Part shown: piece by piece, positions 13,374 to 27,900 of the stretch
Layout of the letters: each line of letters begins with the position of its first letter
Position numbering within the stretch: position 1 is the first letter of the stretch
NCBI GenBank assembly: GCA_030867875.1
Contig: JAOWCC010001634.1
Location: forward strand, 36,661,867 to 36,725,866
Direction: 5' to 3'
Length of the DNA stretch: 64,000 nucleotides
Source: Actinernus sp. WN-2022
Taxonomy: Eukaryota; Cnidaria; Anthozoa; Actiniaria; Actinernidae
Made by a program: the position numbers and the translations under genes
Notes under the pieces: model-generated
What the model was told of the DNA's origin: nothing
What the model saw: the letters and a program-made list of their open reading frames with translations, nothing else
The model's database searches: none

Positions 13374-13768
13374 TAACCTGAGTATCAGTCCCTCTCCCCC
13401 TTCCTTTCCATCACCCATCCCCCCTCCCCCCTCCCCCCTAAGAAAGGAAGAGAAAGAGGCCTGACACAATTCTTTGCATGGCCGCTTGCTAAAAAGCCAT
13501 ATTCTGGCTTTTTCCTTCATTGGTCAGAAAAACAAAAGAAACAGGATCATGACTTTTGATTGACATAAACGTCAATCATATTTCTAAATATTAATTAAAG
13601 TCAAACAAATTAGACAAAAACGTCAATCACATGTCTGGAATTTTGTCTTAAAATGGCGCGAGGCGGAAGGCGGCCATGCAAATAATTGTGTCAGGCCCTC
13701 TTTCCCTTCCTTCCTTAGAGGGGAGGGGTGGTGAAAAGGAAGGAAGAGAGGGACTGATACTCAGGTTA
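13374..13768. mobile_element. MULE-like MITE with 9-bp target duplication
   Basis: The ends are TAACCTGAGTATCAGTCCCT and its complement, with arms of roughly 100 bp of purine/pyrimidine-biased sequence. It is flanked by CCGCTAATC at 13365-13373 and 13769-13777. The paralogous arm 2 (near 45458) has the uninterrupted empty site, which proves the insertion and its exact ends. Nine-bp duplications are typical of Mutator-like elements. Classification as MULE is an inference. Confidence 0.8.
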
Positions 13769-15654
13769 CCGCTAATCTGAACATGATAACCTTTATACCA
13801 ATTGACTGTCGTTGTGTTGTTATTTATTGTTATTAATCACTCGAAAGCATAGTAGAAATGACCCGATTTCTCAGTTCTCTGACTGACAGGGGCCTTTTAA
13901 GATATTATATGCACATGTATTTAAATGTTTATAAATTCGGGAACGAAAATCTAGCATGCAGTGAGTGCATGAGTATAAACTTAGTAAGTAAACCGAATTG
14001 AAGATTTTTTCAAATGAACGATAAATGACTCTGATGTGGAAATCGCATATTTATCTGTGGCGTGTTATTCACATCTTTCCTAAACACAAGACCAAGGGAC
14101 AGTTACCACCTAACACAATTATTTACTTTTTATTTTGTTCTATTTCCCGGGTCTATTTACATCTGGCCTGTACCTCTTTGTATTTGATTATTATCTCTTG
14201 GTTCAGGCATTCTACAGTGTATTTAATGTGTTTTTTTAGAACTGACATAATGATATTATGCATAGAGTAGTGTATTTATCATTATTGCAAGTTTATAAAA
14301 TAAAATAAATTTGGTACAGAACTGAGAGAGTATACTTAAATGCAAGTGGCACTCTTTCTTTCCCTTCCCCTTTCTTGGTACCATTATATATCCATGCAAG
14401 CTAGATCTTGTTCAGTGTTTTCCATCTGAGGTCAGGTCCTGGCTTAAGATAACCATAAGGTTACCTTGAGGACCTACCTTCTCATCATTGTATTTCTTAT
14501 TATGCCTTATTACTGGTATACATTTCCATCATCTTATGAGAAAATAAATGTAATTGTTCCTCAGTTCTTTCCATCACCATCTTCACTTGGTCATGATCAG
14601 GAGTATGAGTACTTTTAAGAATTATTTGGGAATGAAAATTAATCTTGCTGCAACCCCAATGATAGAAAAAAATGACTGGACATTGCATGTTTCTTTGTGG
14701 CCTGCCATTATAAGTTTCAGTCTCCTTCAAGATGTAGAAAATGAGCACTAGCACAGTGGCAGCTCACTAATACTAGAAAATGGTTGTCTGTAGTTTACAA
14801 CCTCAATCCAAAATATTGTATTGAGAATTTAGCCTGAATTTCAGCCGTCTCCACTGGTTTGTTATTGAGAATTACAAATAGATGACTTTATTTCACATGT
14901 AGAACGACATTACGTAACTATTCACAATGAATAGCAACATTATGTGGAATTTGTTGTTCTAAATTGCTTGATTTCTCATAGTCGTACTGCACCTGATATA
15001 ATGCATCAAATTTGAGTGACTCAATATCGTGCAGACTACTCAAATAACCATTGCACTTCAATCAACAACACCCATACTGTTATGATATGAGTCAACTAGT
15101 ATTTCTAGACCCAAAACATTAGTAAACCAAACTACAACAAGTTCTTGTAAAAGCTCCTCGTGTTCCTCGGGGTGTCCCCTTCATAACTACAGGGCCCACC
15201 ACAGGGTTCCCAAGTCACACTTAGTAAATATTATAACACATACCAAGTTTTTTTTATAATTCTAACGACCCTCAAGGAACAATAATATTGAAAAGAAAGT
15301 AATATTAAACTACAGAATTGAAGGAAATTGTGGCTGAAATGTACATGCACAGAATGTATATATGTGTGTGTTGTGTGTGTATTATGGCTCTATCATTTCC
15401 AACCACCCCCCCCCCCCCCCCCCCCCTACCCCCCACCCCCCAGCATACCATAACCCTAACCCCCTCCCCCGCAATACGTGGGGCATTTGCATACTGACAT
15501 TTGACAGACAAGAGCATCAGTAGAGAACCAATTCCCTGGCTACTCTAGCACAAACCATGTTGACACAAAATTATGCTAGAACTCCATGCAGTACATGCTA
15601 TAGATGGCCCGAGTTAAGGCCACTCAGGGCCTCTTGTTTATCTATGCATAACTA

Positions 15655-15790
15655 ATAAAACAAAACGTTTTTCGTATCTTTTGGCGCCAAAATGGCCCGA
15701 ACGCGGACTCGCCGCAGTCCTGCTTGACTACGGAGTCTCGGCCAAGACGGCGGACGCGACGATGCGTGACATTTATATTCGGTCTTGTTT
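15655..15790 (+). promoter_or_regulatory. Probable MGLL promoter / start region
   Basis: A short GC- and CpG-rich island stands in otherwise AT-rich DNA, with gccaaaatggcccgaacgcgg and gccaagacggcggacgcgacg. It lies about 180-310 bp upstream of the first MGLL ATG and just past the end of inverted-duplication arm 1. AAAATGGC-type strings resemble YY1-like sites common at animal promoters. The transcription start itself cannot be placed. Confidence 0.4.
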
Positions 15791-15970
15791 GGTTTTCAGA
15801 TAAGTAGGTTTTCGTATAAGCGGTTCCCTATTTTGTATGATATCACTCAACATACACCAGCGAAGCACATCAAAAAGCTTTTAACAGGTCAGCCACGAAA
15901 AAGTATCGAAACCGACAGGACAGAAATCTTTGAAAATCAGCCCGAGATCAAATATCAAGCTAAAAACACA

Positions 15971-18900
15971 ATGGGCACACGCGATACTCAAGTCGTAGAT
16001 GGGCTGACTTCTATGGAAGACAAGTTCAAAAACAAAGATGGCTTAACAATATTCACAAGGCAATGGAAATCAGATGGCCAACAACCGAAGTAAGTTGTTA
16101 AAATGTTTAGAAATAAGCTTAATAGTTTAATAATTCAGTTAAAGAACAACTTCTAGAACAGCAATCCTATTAATTAATTGCTGATAAGGGTTTACCACTA
16201 ATTGCGGTCGTTTCGCGGACGAGTCGATTCGCCGACGAGTCGATTCGCCGACGTGTCATATCACTGCAATGCCCAACAATGAACCAATACAAAACTTTTA
16301 TTGATAAAACATGTTTCATAAACTTTACTTTTATATCAAGTAGGTATATTGAAACCACTGCCATTGAAATTCACTATACCATTGAAACCACTCCCATTGA
16401 AATATGCTAATTTCATTGAAACCACTCAAGTGTGTTCGAGTTTGTGTCGAAACCAGCGTCAACAATTAACAGCTCACAACAAACCAAGTTGAAATATATT
16501 TCTCTTCGTATCTTTCTAGCGCATCGCAGATTCATTTATATTGTTAAAGTATACCTTTTAAGCTTTCAAATGGTATATGTTTTGATGGGGTTTGTGCGTT
16601 TTGAACCCAGATAAACTGTGAAAGAAATGCTTTCGGGACGTCGTCGAATCGATTCACCCTTTGTGAGAACACAGGGAGCCCAGGCTCACAACATGAGGAA
16701 AATATAAGGATTTGTATGAAACTTTATTGCTAGTATATATAGCTGATGGAAAATGAGAATAAACAGCCATTAAAGTTTACATACCACATCAAATTTTAGG
16801 TAGAGTTGAACTAAAAAACAATACTGCTTTAGGGCTCCAAGAAAGTCAAGAAACAACAGATCGACAACATTTGATGTGGTATGTAAACTTTAATGGCTGT
16901 TTATTCTCATTTTCCATCAGCTATATATACAAGCAATAGTTTCATACAAATCCTTATATTTTCCTCATGTTGTGAGCCTAGGTTCCCTGTGGTGAGAATT
17001 ACTCGCAATTACTTTCTGCTGAAAGGAAATGCTACAATCAAAGGAGCAGTGTCACGGTACTGCGCATGTCACAGTCTCCAGACATTGAATTGACAGCTGT
17101 ATTGTGTAACATCCAATAAGAATCAATCAAAATAATTTGCAGGAAACGCCACACTGTTCGGGTGTTAGCCGTATTCACAGATTGTAATTATGCACAGTAT
17201 ATGGCGAGATTTACAAGGATTGTATTCTTCCTACATCCAAGGTAAACAGCATTGAGTAAAGAATGGTATCTATATTTCATTACTTGCTTGTATTTTTTGC
17301 TGTTTCCAGTCGTAAACAGTCAGAATTTGACCAAAGTGAAACAAGCTGCTCGCGTCCGTAGATATATATTTCTTCGTTGTACACTTTTGACATGAAATAA
17401 TTCTTCAAATGGCACCATTGTTTTATTTCTACGTGACTAATAACACAGTTCTCTGCTGTAAAACATATAGAACATTCTATGGACGATTTCTTGTCTTAAA
17501 GTTTGGAAACATAACACATACATTTGCGCTAAAAAGTTCAGTACTTTCGGAAGTACGAGTGGCTGTTTACTAGTTTGCACTATCGGCTTTTATGGACTGG
17601 AAACTTACTTTCACAGCTTAATATTTATGTCGATTGGTCAGAAGGATATCTTGTTTAAGATTCTATGGTTCTTTCGGCATCAGGAATTTTTTAAACGGGA
17701 GTTTTCGTACAGTATTTCAAGCTATGCTGTAGCGCGAGTTTAGTACGGGTGTCTGGAAAACGAAGACCTAGAAAGCGAAGACCGAAGACCGAAGACCTGG
17801 AAAACGAAGACCCAAAAACGAAGACCCCCATAAATAATATAACATGATATGTTAAATGCTGCTGCTATTGTTAATTGGAAATCGCGAATCGCAGTTGAGC
17901 CGTAAAAGTGCGTTGGGGAAGAAATGATCTTTGTTTTACGGATCTGAAATATATCGAAAATATATATACTTCGGTTAGACACATGCAATTTAATCTAAAT
18001 TGGATATAGGCACGAATAAAATCATTATCTGTGTGTCGGTTAGACACATGCTATTTAATCTCAATTGGATATAGGCACGAATAAAAACATTAGCTGCAGT
18101 TATTTACGCTAGGGTCTTCGTTTTCCAGATCTGGAAAACGAAGACCCCTTTTAAATTGAACAATCGTAAATATGGTAGCTAGAGAATTCGAGCGACTAGC
18201 CGGGAAGACACAAATTCGATATAAATTGGATATACTCTTCTGAACTTCTCTTACAATATCGTCTTCATGATATTTTTGTTCTAGTACGAAATTGCTCTGC
18301 CGTATCGATGAAAATCTACTCTAATTCCGAGCGTGTGAAAATTCTACAAAGAAAACAAGTCGCTACAAGTTAGCCGCAAGACCCGGTGGGACGAAGTGAC
18401 GTAAACAACGTCACAGGACCCTTATCATTATGACGTCACGGCTTGTTCATGAGGGGGACAGATCGACTTGAACAATAGAATTTTGAACTAAATCTGCTCT
18501 GCTGAGGAAAATTTTACTTCGAATTGTCTGGTTTCCAGATATCAGCTGTATCAATGTTTATCCCACAATATTTACCGTATTTGGTGGCTGTTACCGCTAT
18601 TCTACGTTCTACAAAATGCATTTGATAGCGAGTTCCTTTGTGTTGTTGCTGTTTTGTCCCCCTCCCACGACCGTGATCCTTAGCGTTTAAACAATAGGTT
18701 GTTTTGATTTGACGTCATAATGATATAGGTCAATTAATGTCAACAAAATGGCGGCGCCCAGGTCTTCGCGGGGCCAACTTTGAGTAGACTGCTATATATC
18801 AGACGATTTTTTTCACTCTCCTAAACTCGACGAAAAAATAACGTCTGCTTCCTCCAGGGAGATAAGGTTACCGGATACCTTCAGGGTGCGTTTCCAGTCT

Positions 18901-21900
18901 AAATTATGTAGCGCCTCGAAGAAACATCGTAGATAAATCATCCATGTATCATTTTAAAGCTTATAAGACTGGCTACAAGAATACATAAAAAGTTTTGAGT
19001 TCTTTGAAAATCTCGAATTTTCCGCGATCCCGTTTCTCCGATCTAGTGAGATGGCTTTCAGAAGCTCCGACTCCGAAAATATTTTAAAGTTTTAAAATCT
19101 GTTTCCTTGTCGCATTTCAAAGGAATCGTATTACAAAAGAGTGTCGGGGAATTTCAAAATTCGATTTAGTTCAAAAGTTATCATGCTCTCCGTGAAAAGG
19201 CGAAAAATAATCAGAGTAGATTTGCGGAAAACACCGTCAAGAGCTCTATGTTTAGAATTTTCCAATTCCCCAACACCATTTTGCAGCGGAGTTATCAATT
19301 GACATTTTGTGAAAATTTCAAACAAATCGATTAAATTTCTCTTGATTGGGAGCTTTTTTAAAACTCTATTTTGGTTGAAAATCGAAAGCGTAGAAAATAG
19401 CATTTTAGAAAATCTAGCCGTCTGTCGTGCGTGAATCTGAAGCCCCGCCTCTCCAACAATTAGCGAGCTCTTAGCCAATCATTTCTCATCACAGTTCAAC
19501 TATCTGTCAAGATTTCCCGCCAATGTTGATTTCCGATCAAAGCTTCGCGCCGCATCGAGAAAATGTTAATATAGTTGGTTGTTCTAGTTTTCTTGTGTGA
19601 CTTGGAAAATGAGAAAGACAAAAAGACCTGGAGGCACAAAGCCAAGGTGAACACCTAGAGACGCCTTGGATGCCAGCATAGTTAGTAGAGGAGACAGCGA
19701 TTTGCAGGCGGCTGAAACAGCACGGCAATAGCGAGCTAAGATCGTGGTGTTAGTTTCAAATGATTCAGAGTCACCGTCGGACTTTACGTTTCCATCTAAG
19801 CTTTCTTGGAAACAAATATTTTCTCGGCTGGCTCCTATCAATTCTTCATGTTCAGATGTGGGCCACTCGGCACTCTGTCTGAAAGTGAAAATACGAACCC
19901 TTGTCGGGTTTTTATACGAGGACTCCTATTTGGGTTTGTAGTCGTATGCATTGTTTGGCCTCGTTTTGCTTTTCTTTTTTCTTTGTTTTCCAAACTAAGG
20001 GCATCCTGCTTGCTCTTTTGAAGGCATAAGGCCAACAACCGATGGAATTATGGAATCATGTGTGGAAATACGTTTCTCAATAAACGTAAACATTGGTATA
20101 TGAAATAAATTTAATATTATATCTTCACACCGTCGTTACGGGCGAGTGAGCACTTGTCATGTGTTTATATTGATCTGCTGTCAATCAAACGGAACCTTTT
20201 ACTTCCGGTCAAAAACTTCCTTTTGGTATTTCTCCGTCAACATAATTTTTTATTCAACGGAGTTTTTGGTATATGAGAAACTACTACTAAAACTACATTT
20301 CTGTGCGAAAAAAAAAAATCCATCTTTTTCGCTTTGAAGGTATCCGGTAACCTTAATGAGTTCCTTTATGCAAGCCCCAGTTTGATCGACCAATCAGAAT
20401 TTACTTTCCAAATCCTGGAAAGTGACGTAACGTTAGTAACTCGAGAGCTAATTCAAAATTCAAAATGGAGGAAGCGTTGAAGAAAGTGTACGAGGTTATA
20501 TGTCCGAATTTCAATATAAAGCGATCCAGAAAATGACAAAGAGAAAGGGTGATGTGTTTATTAATATGCCTACTGGTTGCGGGAAATCCCTAACTTACCA
20601 GGCGCTCCCAATCCTGTTTGATTGTATGGCAGAAGGGAGACCGCGACTAGGCGAAGGACAAATACAGAAGATCATTGTAGTTGTTGTTTCACCTTTGGTG
20701 AGTTTAATGAAGGACCAGGTTGCCCAGCTCAATAAGCTTGGTATAAGTGCTATCAGCCTGAGTGATATTGAGTCCGCTAAGGATGAAACAAAATCTCCTG
20801 GGGTGCAGGTATTACATAGTTTATGGCGCTCGATGCTGCTCAACGATATTTATAGTAAGAACAAGGCGTCTGTGCTGTAGCTGTAGATGAAGCCCACGTT
20901 ATTAAACATTGGTGAGTGCTATGTATCTTACTTTGAATATTGTTTTCGCTGAATTTCAGTACATTTTAAAATGTTTTCCAGTATTAAAGCTTGTAAAACT
21001 AAAATATATAAAAATATAATCAATCAATGTCTGGTACGTACGTCGTGTCTGTTTATGGTTCGGTCTTTGGCTAATTTATGAGTTGAGTAAAAAGTCAAGT
21101 CAAAAATGAAGAATAGATTTTGAAAAGATTTTATCTTAGAACACGTACATGTACAACGTATAAATATAAGGTATATATTTAAAATTATCTTTGTTTGACA
21201 ATAATGCTGCTGGTATTGTACAATTATTGTTATTTCTCCTAAAATATAAGCTTTTACATAATAAGCTTAACATAGCAATATTAAAAAGCCATGCTCAGCT
21301 GCATACAAACAGCTCCTCTTATGGCAGACACCCATGGGGCAAACTTTAGTGTCTAAAGTGAGTCTAATGATAAAATTAATATCTTCTGTATATATATACA
21401 GAAGTTCCTTGCAGAGTGCCCTCTTTACAACATACTTCCCTGCAAAAGAGAGACCTTTGCCAACTCATACAGTGAGTTGGTCAGTGAAAATTGTTTTCTG
21501 GTCAGTTAAAAATCAGGGATTTTTTTTCCTGATGGGTACCAACCATGAAATACTACTTCGAGAACTTTAACACCAGTGTGCCAATCTCCTAATTGGAATA
21601 TCATTCCCTCAAATCGATCCTCGTCAGTGTACCCATTTGACACTGACTGTATGACATTGATGGCTCTTTCTACTGAAAACTGATTCCCAGAGAAAAGTTG
21701 TGGGTCAAACTCCTTTTCCTCATGTTCATTCAATGTGTAGGGTAGGTATTACAAAAACTTTTTCAAAATGCAAACCATTTCATCATTGATGTTTTACACT
21801 GACTGTATGACATTGATGGCTCTTTCTACTGACAACTGATCTCCAGAGAAATGTTGTGAGTCAAACTCCTTTTCCTCGTGTTCATTCAATATGTAGGGTA

Positions 21901-24900
21901 GGTATTCCAAGAACGTTTTCAAAATGCAAACCATTTCATCATTGATGTTTTCATTATTGAAAATAACACCAAGAGGAACCTGAAACCATACAAAACCTAA
22001 GAATTGGTGCATGTTTGCTTTTAATAATAACACAAATTATCTCCCTTTTCAAGTCGAGCCTTTATAATGAAAAGAAATGAATTTATAATGATACAGTTTA
22101 AACCACATTTTCAATGCATGGCCAAATAATGCATCGGTATTATATTAATGTAATTTAACAATACCTGTATTTCTGTAATCACAATCCTTCTCCTTTAAAC
22201 TTTCTAAACTCCAATGAAACTTAAAAACAGCATTTTACCTGCACTGATTTCTTGGCCATTTCTTTTGTGTACTTGTGTGGGATGTGGCTAACACACACTT
22301 CTTGCAAAAACCTTAGAGCACTCAAGTGCTGTACATTCGCCTGGGGTGGGGCAGCATCACTTCTTTCGTCGTGATGCTTTTGGCATTTTCCTTGCCCTCA
22401 CCTTTACTGGGCAAAAAAATTGATTAGATCAACATTTTGTAAATAAGTAACTAATTACTACTGAAATGAATATTTTTATTAAAATCGGCTATGGGCTTTG
22501 GCTCATAGCCATATTTCTCCAAATCATGCCTATATGTGAGTTATAGTATCTTGCCCAGCAAACAAGCTCAGTGAATGCAGCACTTTGGGTATTATGCCTT
22601 GAAGGAAGGGGGAAGGCATAAATAAAATATTTGCTTGCGAATAGGAATTGTATTAGAGGACCACACTCATGCTTGATTGTTATATACTATGGTCAACAGC
22701 TACACTGTACTACATACATCTCTTTAAAAAATTAAGAACCTAGTTAAGAACCTAATTAGCCTAAATTGTTAACAAGTACCCCAAAATACAAGAACCTGTT
22801 TTGCCAGACTTAAAAAAATATAGGTTGTCTTACATGCAGGTTTCTACTGTATCCCATATAAGTCAGTCTGTCTATGACTTTATTTATTTACACACTCCAA
22901 ACTGTATTTTGTTGGACTATCCAATCCCATTCCCCTCCCCTCCCCTCCCCTCCCCTCCCCATTTTTTTAAATATTGAAATCAAACATTTCAATGTTGATT
23001 TTCGGGGCCTACAAAATCTTGATTTACCATCACAACGAGGGGAGAGGGGGGGGGGGGGGGGGACAAGATAAATATTGGTCAAAAGTGTGTTATTACATGT
23101 ATGTAGTCGAAACAACATATATTATGTTGTCCCACATCTTTTTGGTCAGGGTTGTATATTACAATTGACAATTGTATTTCAATCTTACCTCTGTTGATCA
23201 ATTCTTTATTGTGAAACAAAGATAAAGATAAGATAAGATAAGATATTTATTTCAACTCGGGGGGTTGAGGCTTGTTAAACCTCTAGCAAGTACATGCTAA
23301 TTAGCCGAGACTATCTACTTACAGCTAGTACATAAATTGAAATCTTATATACAATTACATATGAGTACATTATATTAACCATAACTAGTATTAATTACAA
23401 GTGGACTATATAAATATATATATATATGTATCGGTAAAAGTTAAACCAATATGGAATTGGAAATTTTAAACTAGAAATTGAATTTAACAGAGCTGATTTG
23501 TTTTTTGAATGATTTTAAAGTAGGTAATGTGCAAATGCATTCATGTGGGTTTTTCTAAGAAGCGAAAGATTTTTCCGAGAGCACAAACCGCTCATTTCTT
23601 CTTCTATAGCTTAGCTTTGTAAGCGTCAAGGTCACCACTGATCTGCTTAGTGTTGTGGTTTTCATCACCGCCCGGGCTATACGATCGTCCGGTCCAAAAG
23701 CGATGACTCTACCAAGGGGTACTAGTTCTTCACCCAGCTCTTTTGTTATAGTTTTTGATGGATATTGAACCGTGATGGAAACTTTTGAGCCAGTTCGGCA
23801 GTTGTTCCCGAGCTACACCTGCGATACTTGTTTTTTGTTTAGACTTGACAGGCGTAGAATTTCCCAATGGTTTGAATTGAGCTTGCAAAGGGAATGCTTT
23901 CTTCACGAGGGAACAGGGCATATTTTGTTGGAAAAACATTGGGCAGAGATTTGGAGAGGGTTCAGCCACATTTGATTGCAGATCCTGACCGGGGAGAAAC
24001 ACATGTACAGGCTCTTCGGTTGCAATCGCGATGCCTGGGGTGATTCTGTTGCCATATTTCTTTTAACGCGAACATACCCTTTCTGCTGAAATGTTTCTCG
24101 AAATTCAGTACAAAGTGTTTCAGTTGAGTTTAGGCGATCTAGTCGACTCAGCTGCTTGTAGCACTTTCGGCAAACACAAAGTAACGTTGGATTCTTCATA
24201 CTTCGTTAGATCAACATTTACCGCTCACGCGGATCGCCGAATCAGTTCTATCATCCGCCCTTCCTTTGCAACGAAACATGTGGAAATTTCTAATGTTTGG
24301 AGCTAGCTCTGACCACTTAATTGTGGTCAGCTAAAAGATTTAGACACGAAATAAAGTTGATTGATTGATCTAGTGAATATTTATGGTTCTCAATTCAAAA
24401 CCAATTTTCTAACCTCGAATGGCAAAAGGAGCTTTAGAACTAGAAACAACCAGAAGTGTAATCAGATAGGCAAGAAATTGTTACTTTCAAAATGCAATTT
24501 GACTGGCACATTTTGAGCTGAACTTTCCAGTTCTTGTAATCATGTCCATGGTTGGTCACATACGTTTTACAACGAAATCTGTTCAAACGACTCAGAATGC
24601 TGAGATTAGTGATAACACTTAAGTGTAATTTATAGAATTCAGGCAAATATGAGCCACTCTATTCAATAAAATAGCTTATCAAAATCTTATTGGCCACTAC
24701 CAAATTGAAAAAAGGACAGGAGCCGAGTCAATGTCGCAGTAAGAAAAATGGGGTCTGGGTACGAGATTGGAGCACAGTTTGTAAAATTAATCCAATCAAC
24801 AAATAAACCTTGAAATAAGAAAGAGCACCTCGGAATTAGTAAGAATACCAAGCTTGAGCATGATTGGTTGAATAGAAACTGAATAGCAGGCTTTCAAAAA

Positions 24901-27900
24901 TCACTAAAATAAGAGACGCTTGTTAATTTGGATTGGAAGGACAAGCGCCCCTCCTATCAATACAAATGTTTCTTATTTTTGCGATTTTTGAAAGCTCACT
25001 ACAGGTATGGTAAATATCCGATGAAACGTCCCCAAATTTGGTTTAATGTGATCTTTCTTATGATGTACCTTATTACACTTAATTTTTGCGACATCAAATT
25101 TTCGTGATTTTTTTATGGCCATATTTCGCGACACTCAATTTTCACAATTTTGTGAACTTAAAATGTCCATTAAAGCGCTTATATTTCACTTTAAGCTTAT
25201 GTGTGGTCACTCAATTTTCGCATCTCTTTAATTTTTTTAGTTCATTTCTTAATTGCATTAAAATTAGATTAACTTTACAAACTCGGCCCAGTCCTTTTTT
25301 CAATTTGATAGTAGCCAATTGAGCTCATATTGTCATAACTTGGGTACCTCGTATGATACCCTGAGAAAAATAACATTAATTTTGTTTCATGCTAGGAAGC
25401 GCAACTTGTAAGATCTCACTATCCTGAAAATTTGATGCTCTTGTGTTGAATACTCACTAAATGCAAGGGTCCAAAACTCCAAAATTTTCATGTTTTCTAG
25501 CACTAAAAATCATTTAATTTGCTTAATTGTGCATTACAATGTACATTATATCATAATGATAAACAGTATAGTCAGTTTTATATTACATGTACAAATGTAG
25601 GTCAGCATTAATTTCAATTAATACCATTCACAAGTATGTACATTGTACCAACGAGGTGTCAAACTTGACACTACAACATGCAGTTGTGAAAAGCCCACCT
25701 GTCACTATACATGTAGCACTGTTATGTAATGTACATACATGTACATGCACTTGGAATGCACATATTAGTATTATTTTTGAATACAAACACTGGACTATTA
25801 TGAATTTGCTACCAACGTCAGATGTTCAGTGACCAGAGCCCAATTTTTAAACTTAATTAACTTCCCATTGTTATCCAGGGCCCTGATATTCATTACTCAT
25901 GGATTTGGTGAACACAGTGATCGGTACAGTGACTTTCTTGTCCCAGGCCTGATAGCAGAAGGATTTGTGGCATTCTCACATGACCATGGTAAGATATTTT
26001 GAAAACAAATCAACAACGTTAACCAAATTAAAGAACAATTTCACATCTTCCCCCTTCACAGTAGCCTCCCCCGCAGTCGTTTTTAGGGGCTCCCACGAGT
26101 GGGAATGAGCCCCTAAAAACGACTGCGGGGGAGGCTACCTTGACAGCTGATACTTGATCACAAATTGTACTTGTATTGTCTTTTCAGTTGGACATGGGAA
26201 GAGTGAAGGAGAAAGAGTGCAAATAGACACTTTTGATACGTATGTTAGGGACGTATTACAACATATTGATGAGATGGTGGTTAAGTACCCTTCGATACCC
26301 GTCTTCTTGTTTGGTCATTCTATGGTAAGCAACGTTTTCAAGAATTCACTTAATACAAATGTATATAATGTATAATATTCTATATGTATTACAATTTTAG
26401 GATCTGGCATGATTTAATAAATACAATGCACATTGTAGAAGATGGTGATCTATACATGTAGCTACATGTTATATTTAACAAATAATGCATGTTTGAGGTC
26501 TTGAATTTAAGCTTTGGATACCGGTACACTCAATCTTGCACCACTGATGTCTCATGCATCCGAAGCTTTTACCACAAAAGTGCATTCTTACAGCTACTGT
26601 ATAGAAATGTATTTCTCTTGTAACGGACAATGAATGTATGAATTAGTGATAGTGCAAACATAGTTAGTCAGAGAGTAGTTAATAGAGTGGAATGGTTAGG
26701 AAACCCAGCAAACTTCAAAGGGGCTAACATAGCTGCACTGTAATTTAGGTTGGAAGGGGATAAGACAAAAGATTGCATGGTCATAGCTCATTAGCATCCC
26801 TGAATGACTGAACCCACACATTTGTATTGGCTGATCTATTAACATAATTATTCCAATATCTATTGTGTGTTATATGCACAGTCACAGTTGAAAAAAGTGT
26901 ATAACTAAGGTCACAGGGTTTCATAACCATTCCCCTCTATTAACTATGGTGCAAAGAGAAACAAGTTCCTATACATGTGCGGACAAGAGTTGTTATGATA
27001 ATTAGGGTTATATGAATTTTGACAATAGCAGTCAGTATCACAAAAATAACCTTGTGAAGCACATTTGGATATATTCATATAGAATTTGCGCTATATAAAT
27101 GAAAACCTTTTTTTTTTATTTCATGATCATAGACTGATTTGCAATGTTCCTGGAATAATTTTGATTGGTTCAACAAAACAATGCAATTATACAGAACCAA
27201 GGTTGTGATTTGGTCTGTGAATTAAGGTCTCGATAAAGGTTGGACGTGTTATTTCGGAAAAACGCTCTTGCAACGTCGTAATTAAAGCGACATAGTCGTA
27301 CTATATACCGTTTTAAAGGTCTTGAATTGAAGAAAGTATATATTTAACCCATTACGAGAAAAAGTTAAAAGCGTAAATGTTGTATATATTTCTACGCGAA
27401 ATGACTCCGTCCGCCAGAAGGAGTTCAGCCCTTCAGGCTTTGACATTTTTTTTTCTTAATTAGCCCTTTCGAATCCCAACTAAATTGACTCAAATACTGT
27501 GTCGGGCATTTTTGATATATTGCGTATTACAGATTTTATCCCTTTTCAAAGTTGAAAAAGTAGTTTTTCATCCCATTTTGATACAAACTAGGTCATAAAA
27601 CCTGAAAGAAAAAATCTTTCAAAATTCCCCGACACAGTATTTGAGAAACAGCTGTTTTCTACGACTTGTGAAAAATTTAGGAAACTTGGACAAAACGCTA
27701 AAAGGCTGGACTTCAACAAAGTTCTGTTTTTGGCCGAAAAAAAGAGCCGAGAAACAGCCTGATAAAGGTTTTCGATCATTTCACGGTTGCCTAAGAAGTG
27801 CCGCCTCCAAATCTCATTAACATTAGCCAATCAGAGCGATTCATATTGTGTTCAATCTCTGCCGATTACAAAGTTCAGTCAGACGAGCCGCAGAACAGAG

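Larger units (their letters stand above)
13015..15642 (+). repeat. Large inverted duplication, arm 1
   Basis: This segment is the reverse complement of 43691-45835. Shared landmarks in the same order include accaatcaga, the CACGTG box, caagatggcggcgagtgggag, gtagccgctaatct, caagaccaagggacag, the C-run near 15407-15426 and ggccactcagggcctcttg. The arm ends abruptly at about 15642, only some 50-100 bp before the GC-rich start region of the MGLL-like gene. It is longer than arm 2 because it contains a 395-bp insertion (13374-13768). Confidence 0.8.

Noticed and set aside
19131..19478. 115-codon minus-strand frame inside the TA-flanked element
   Set aside because: No recognisable motif, and it is not kept in the related element at 27225-28704.
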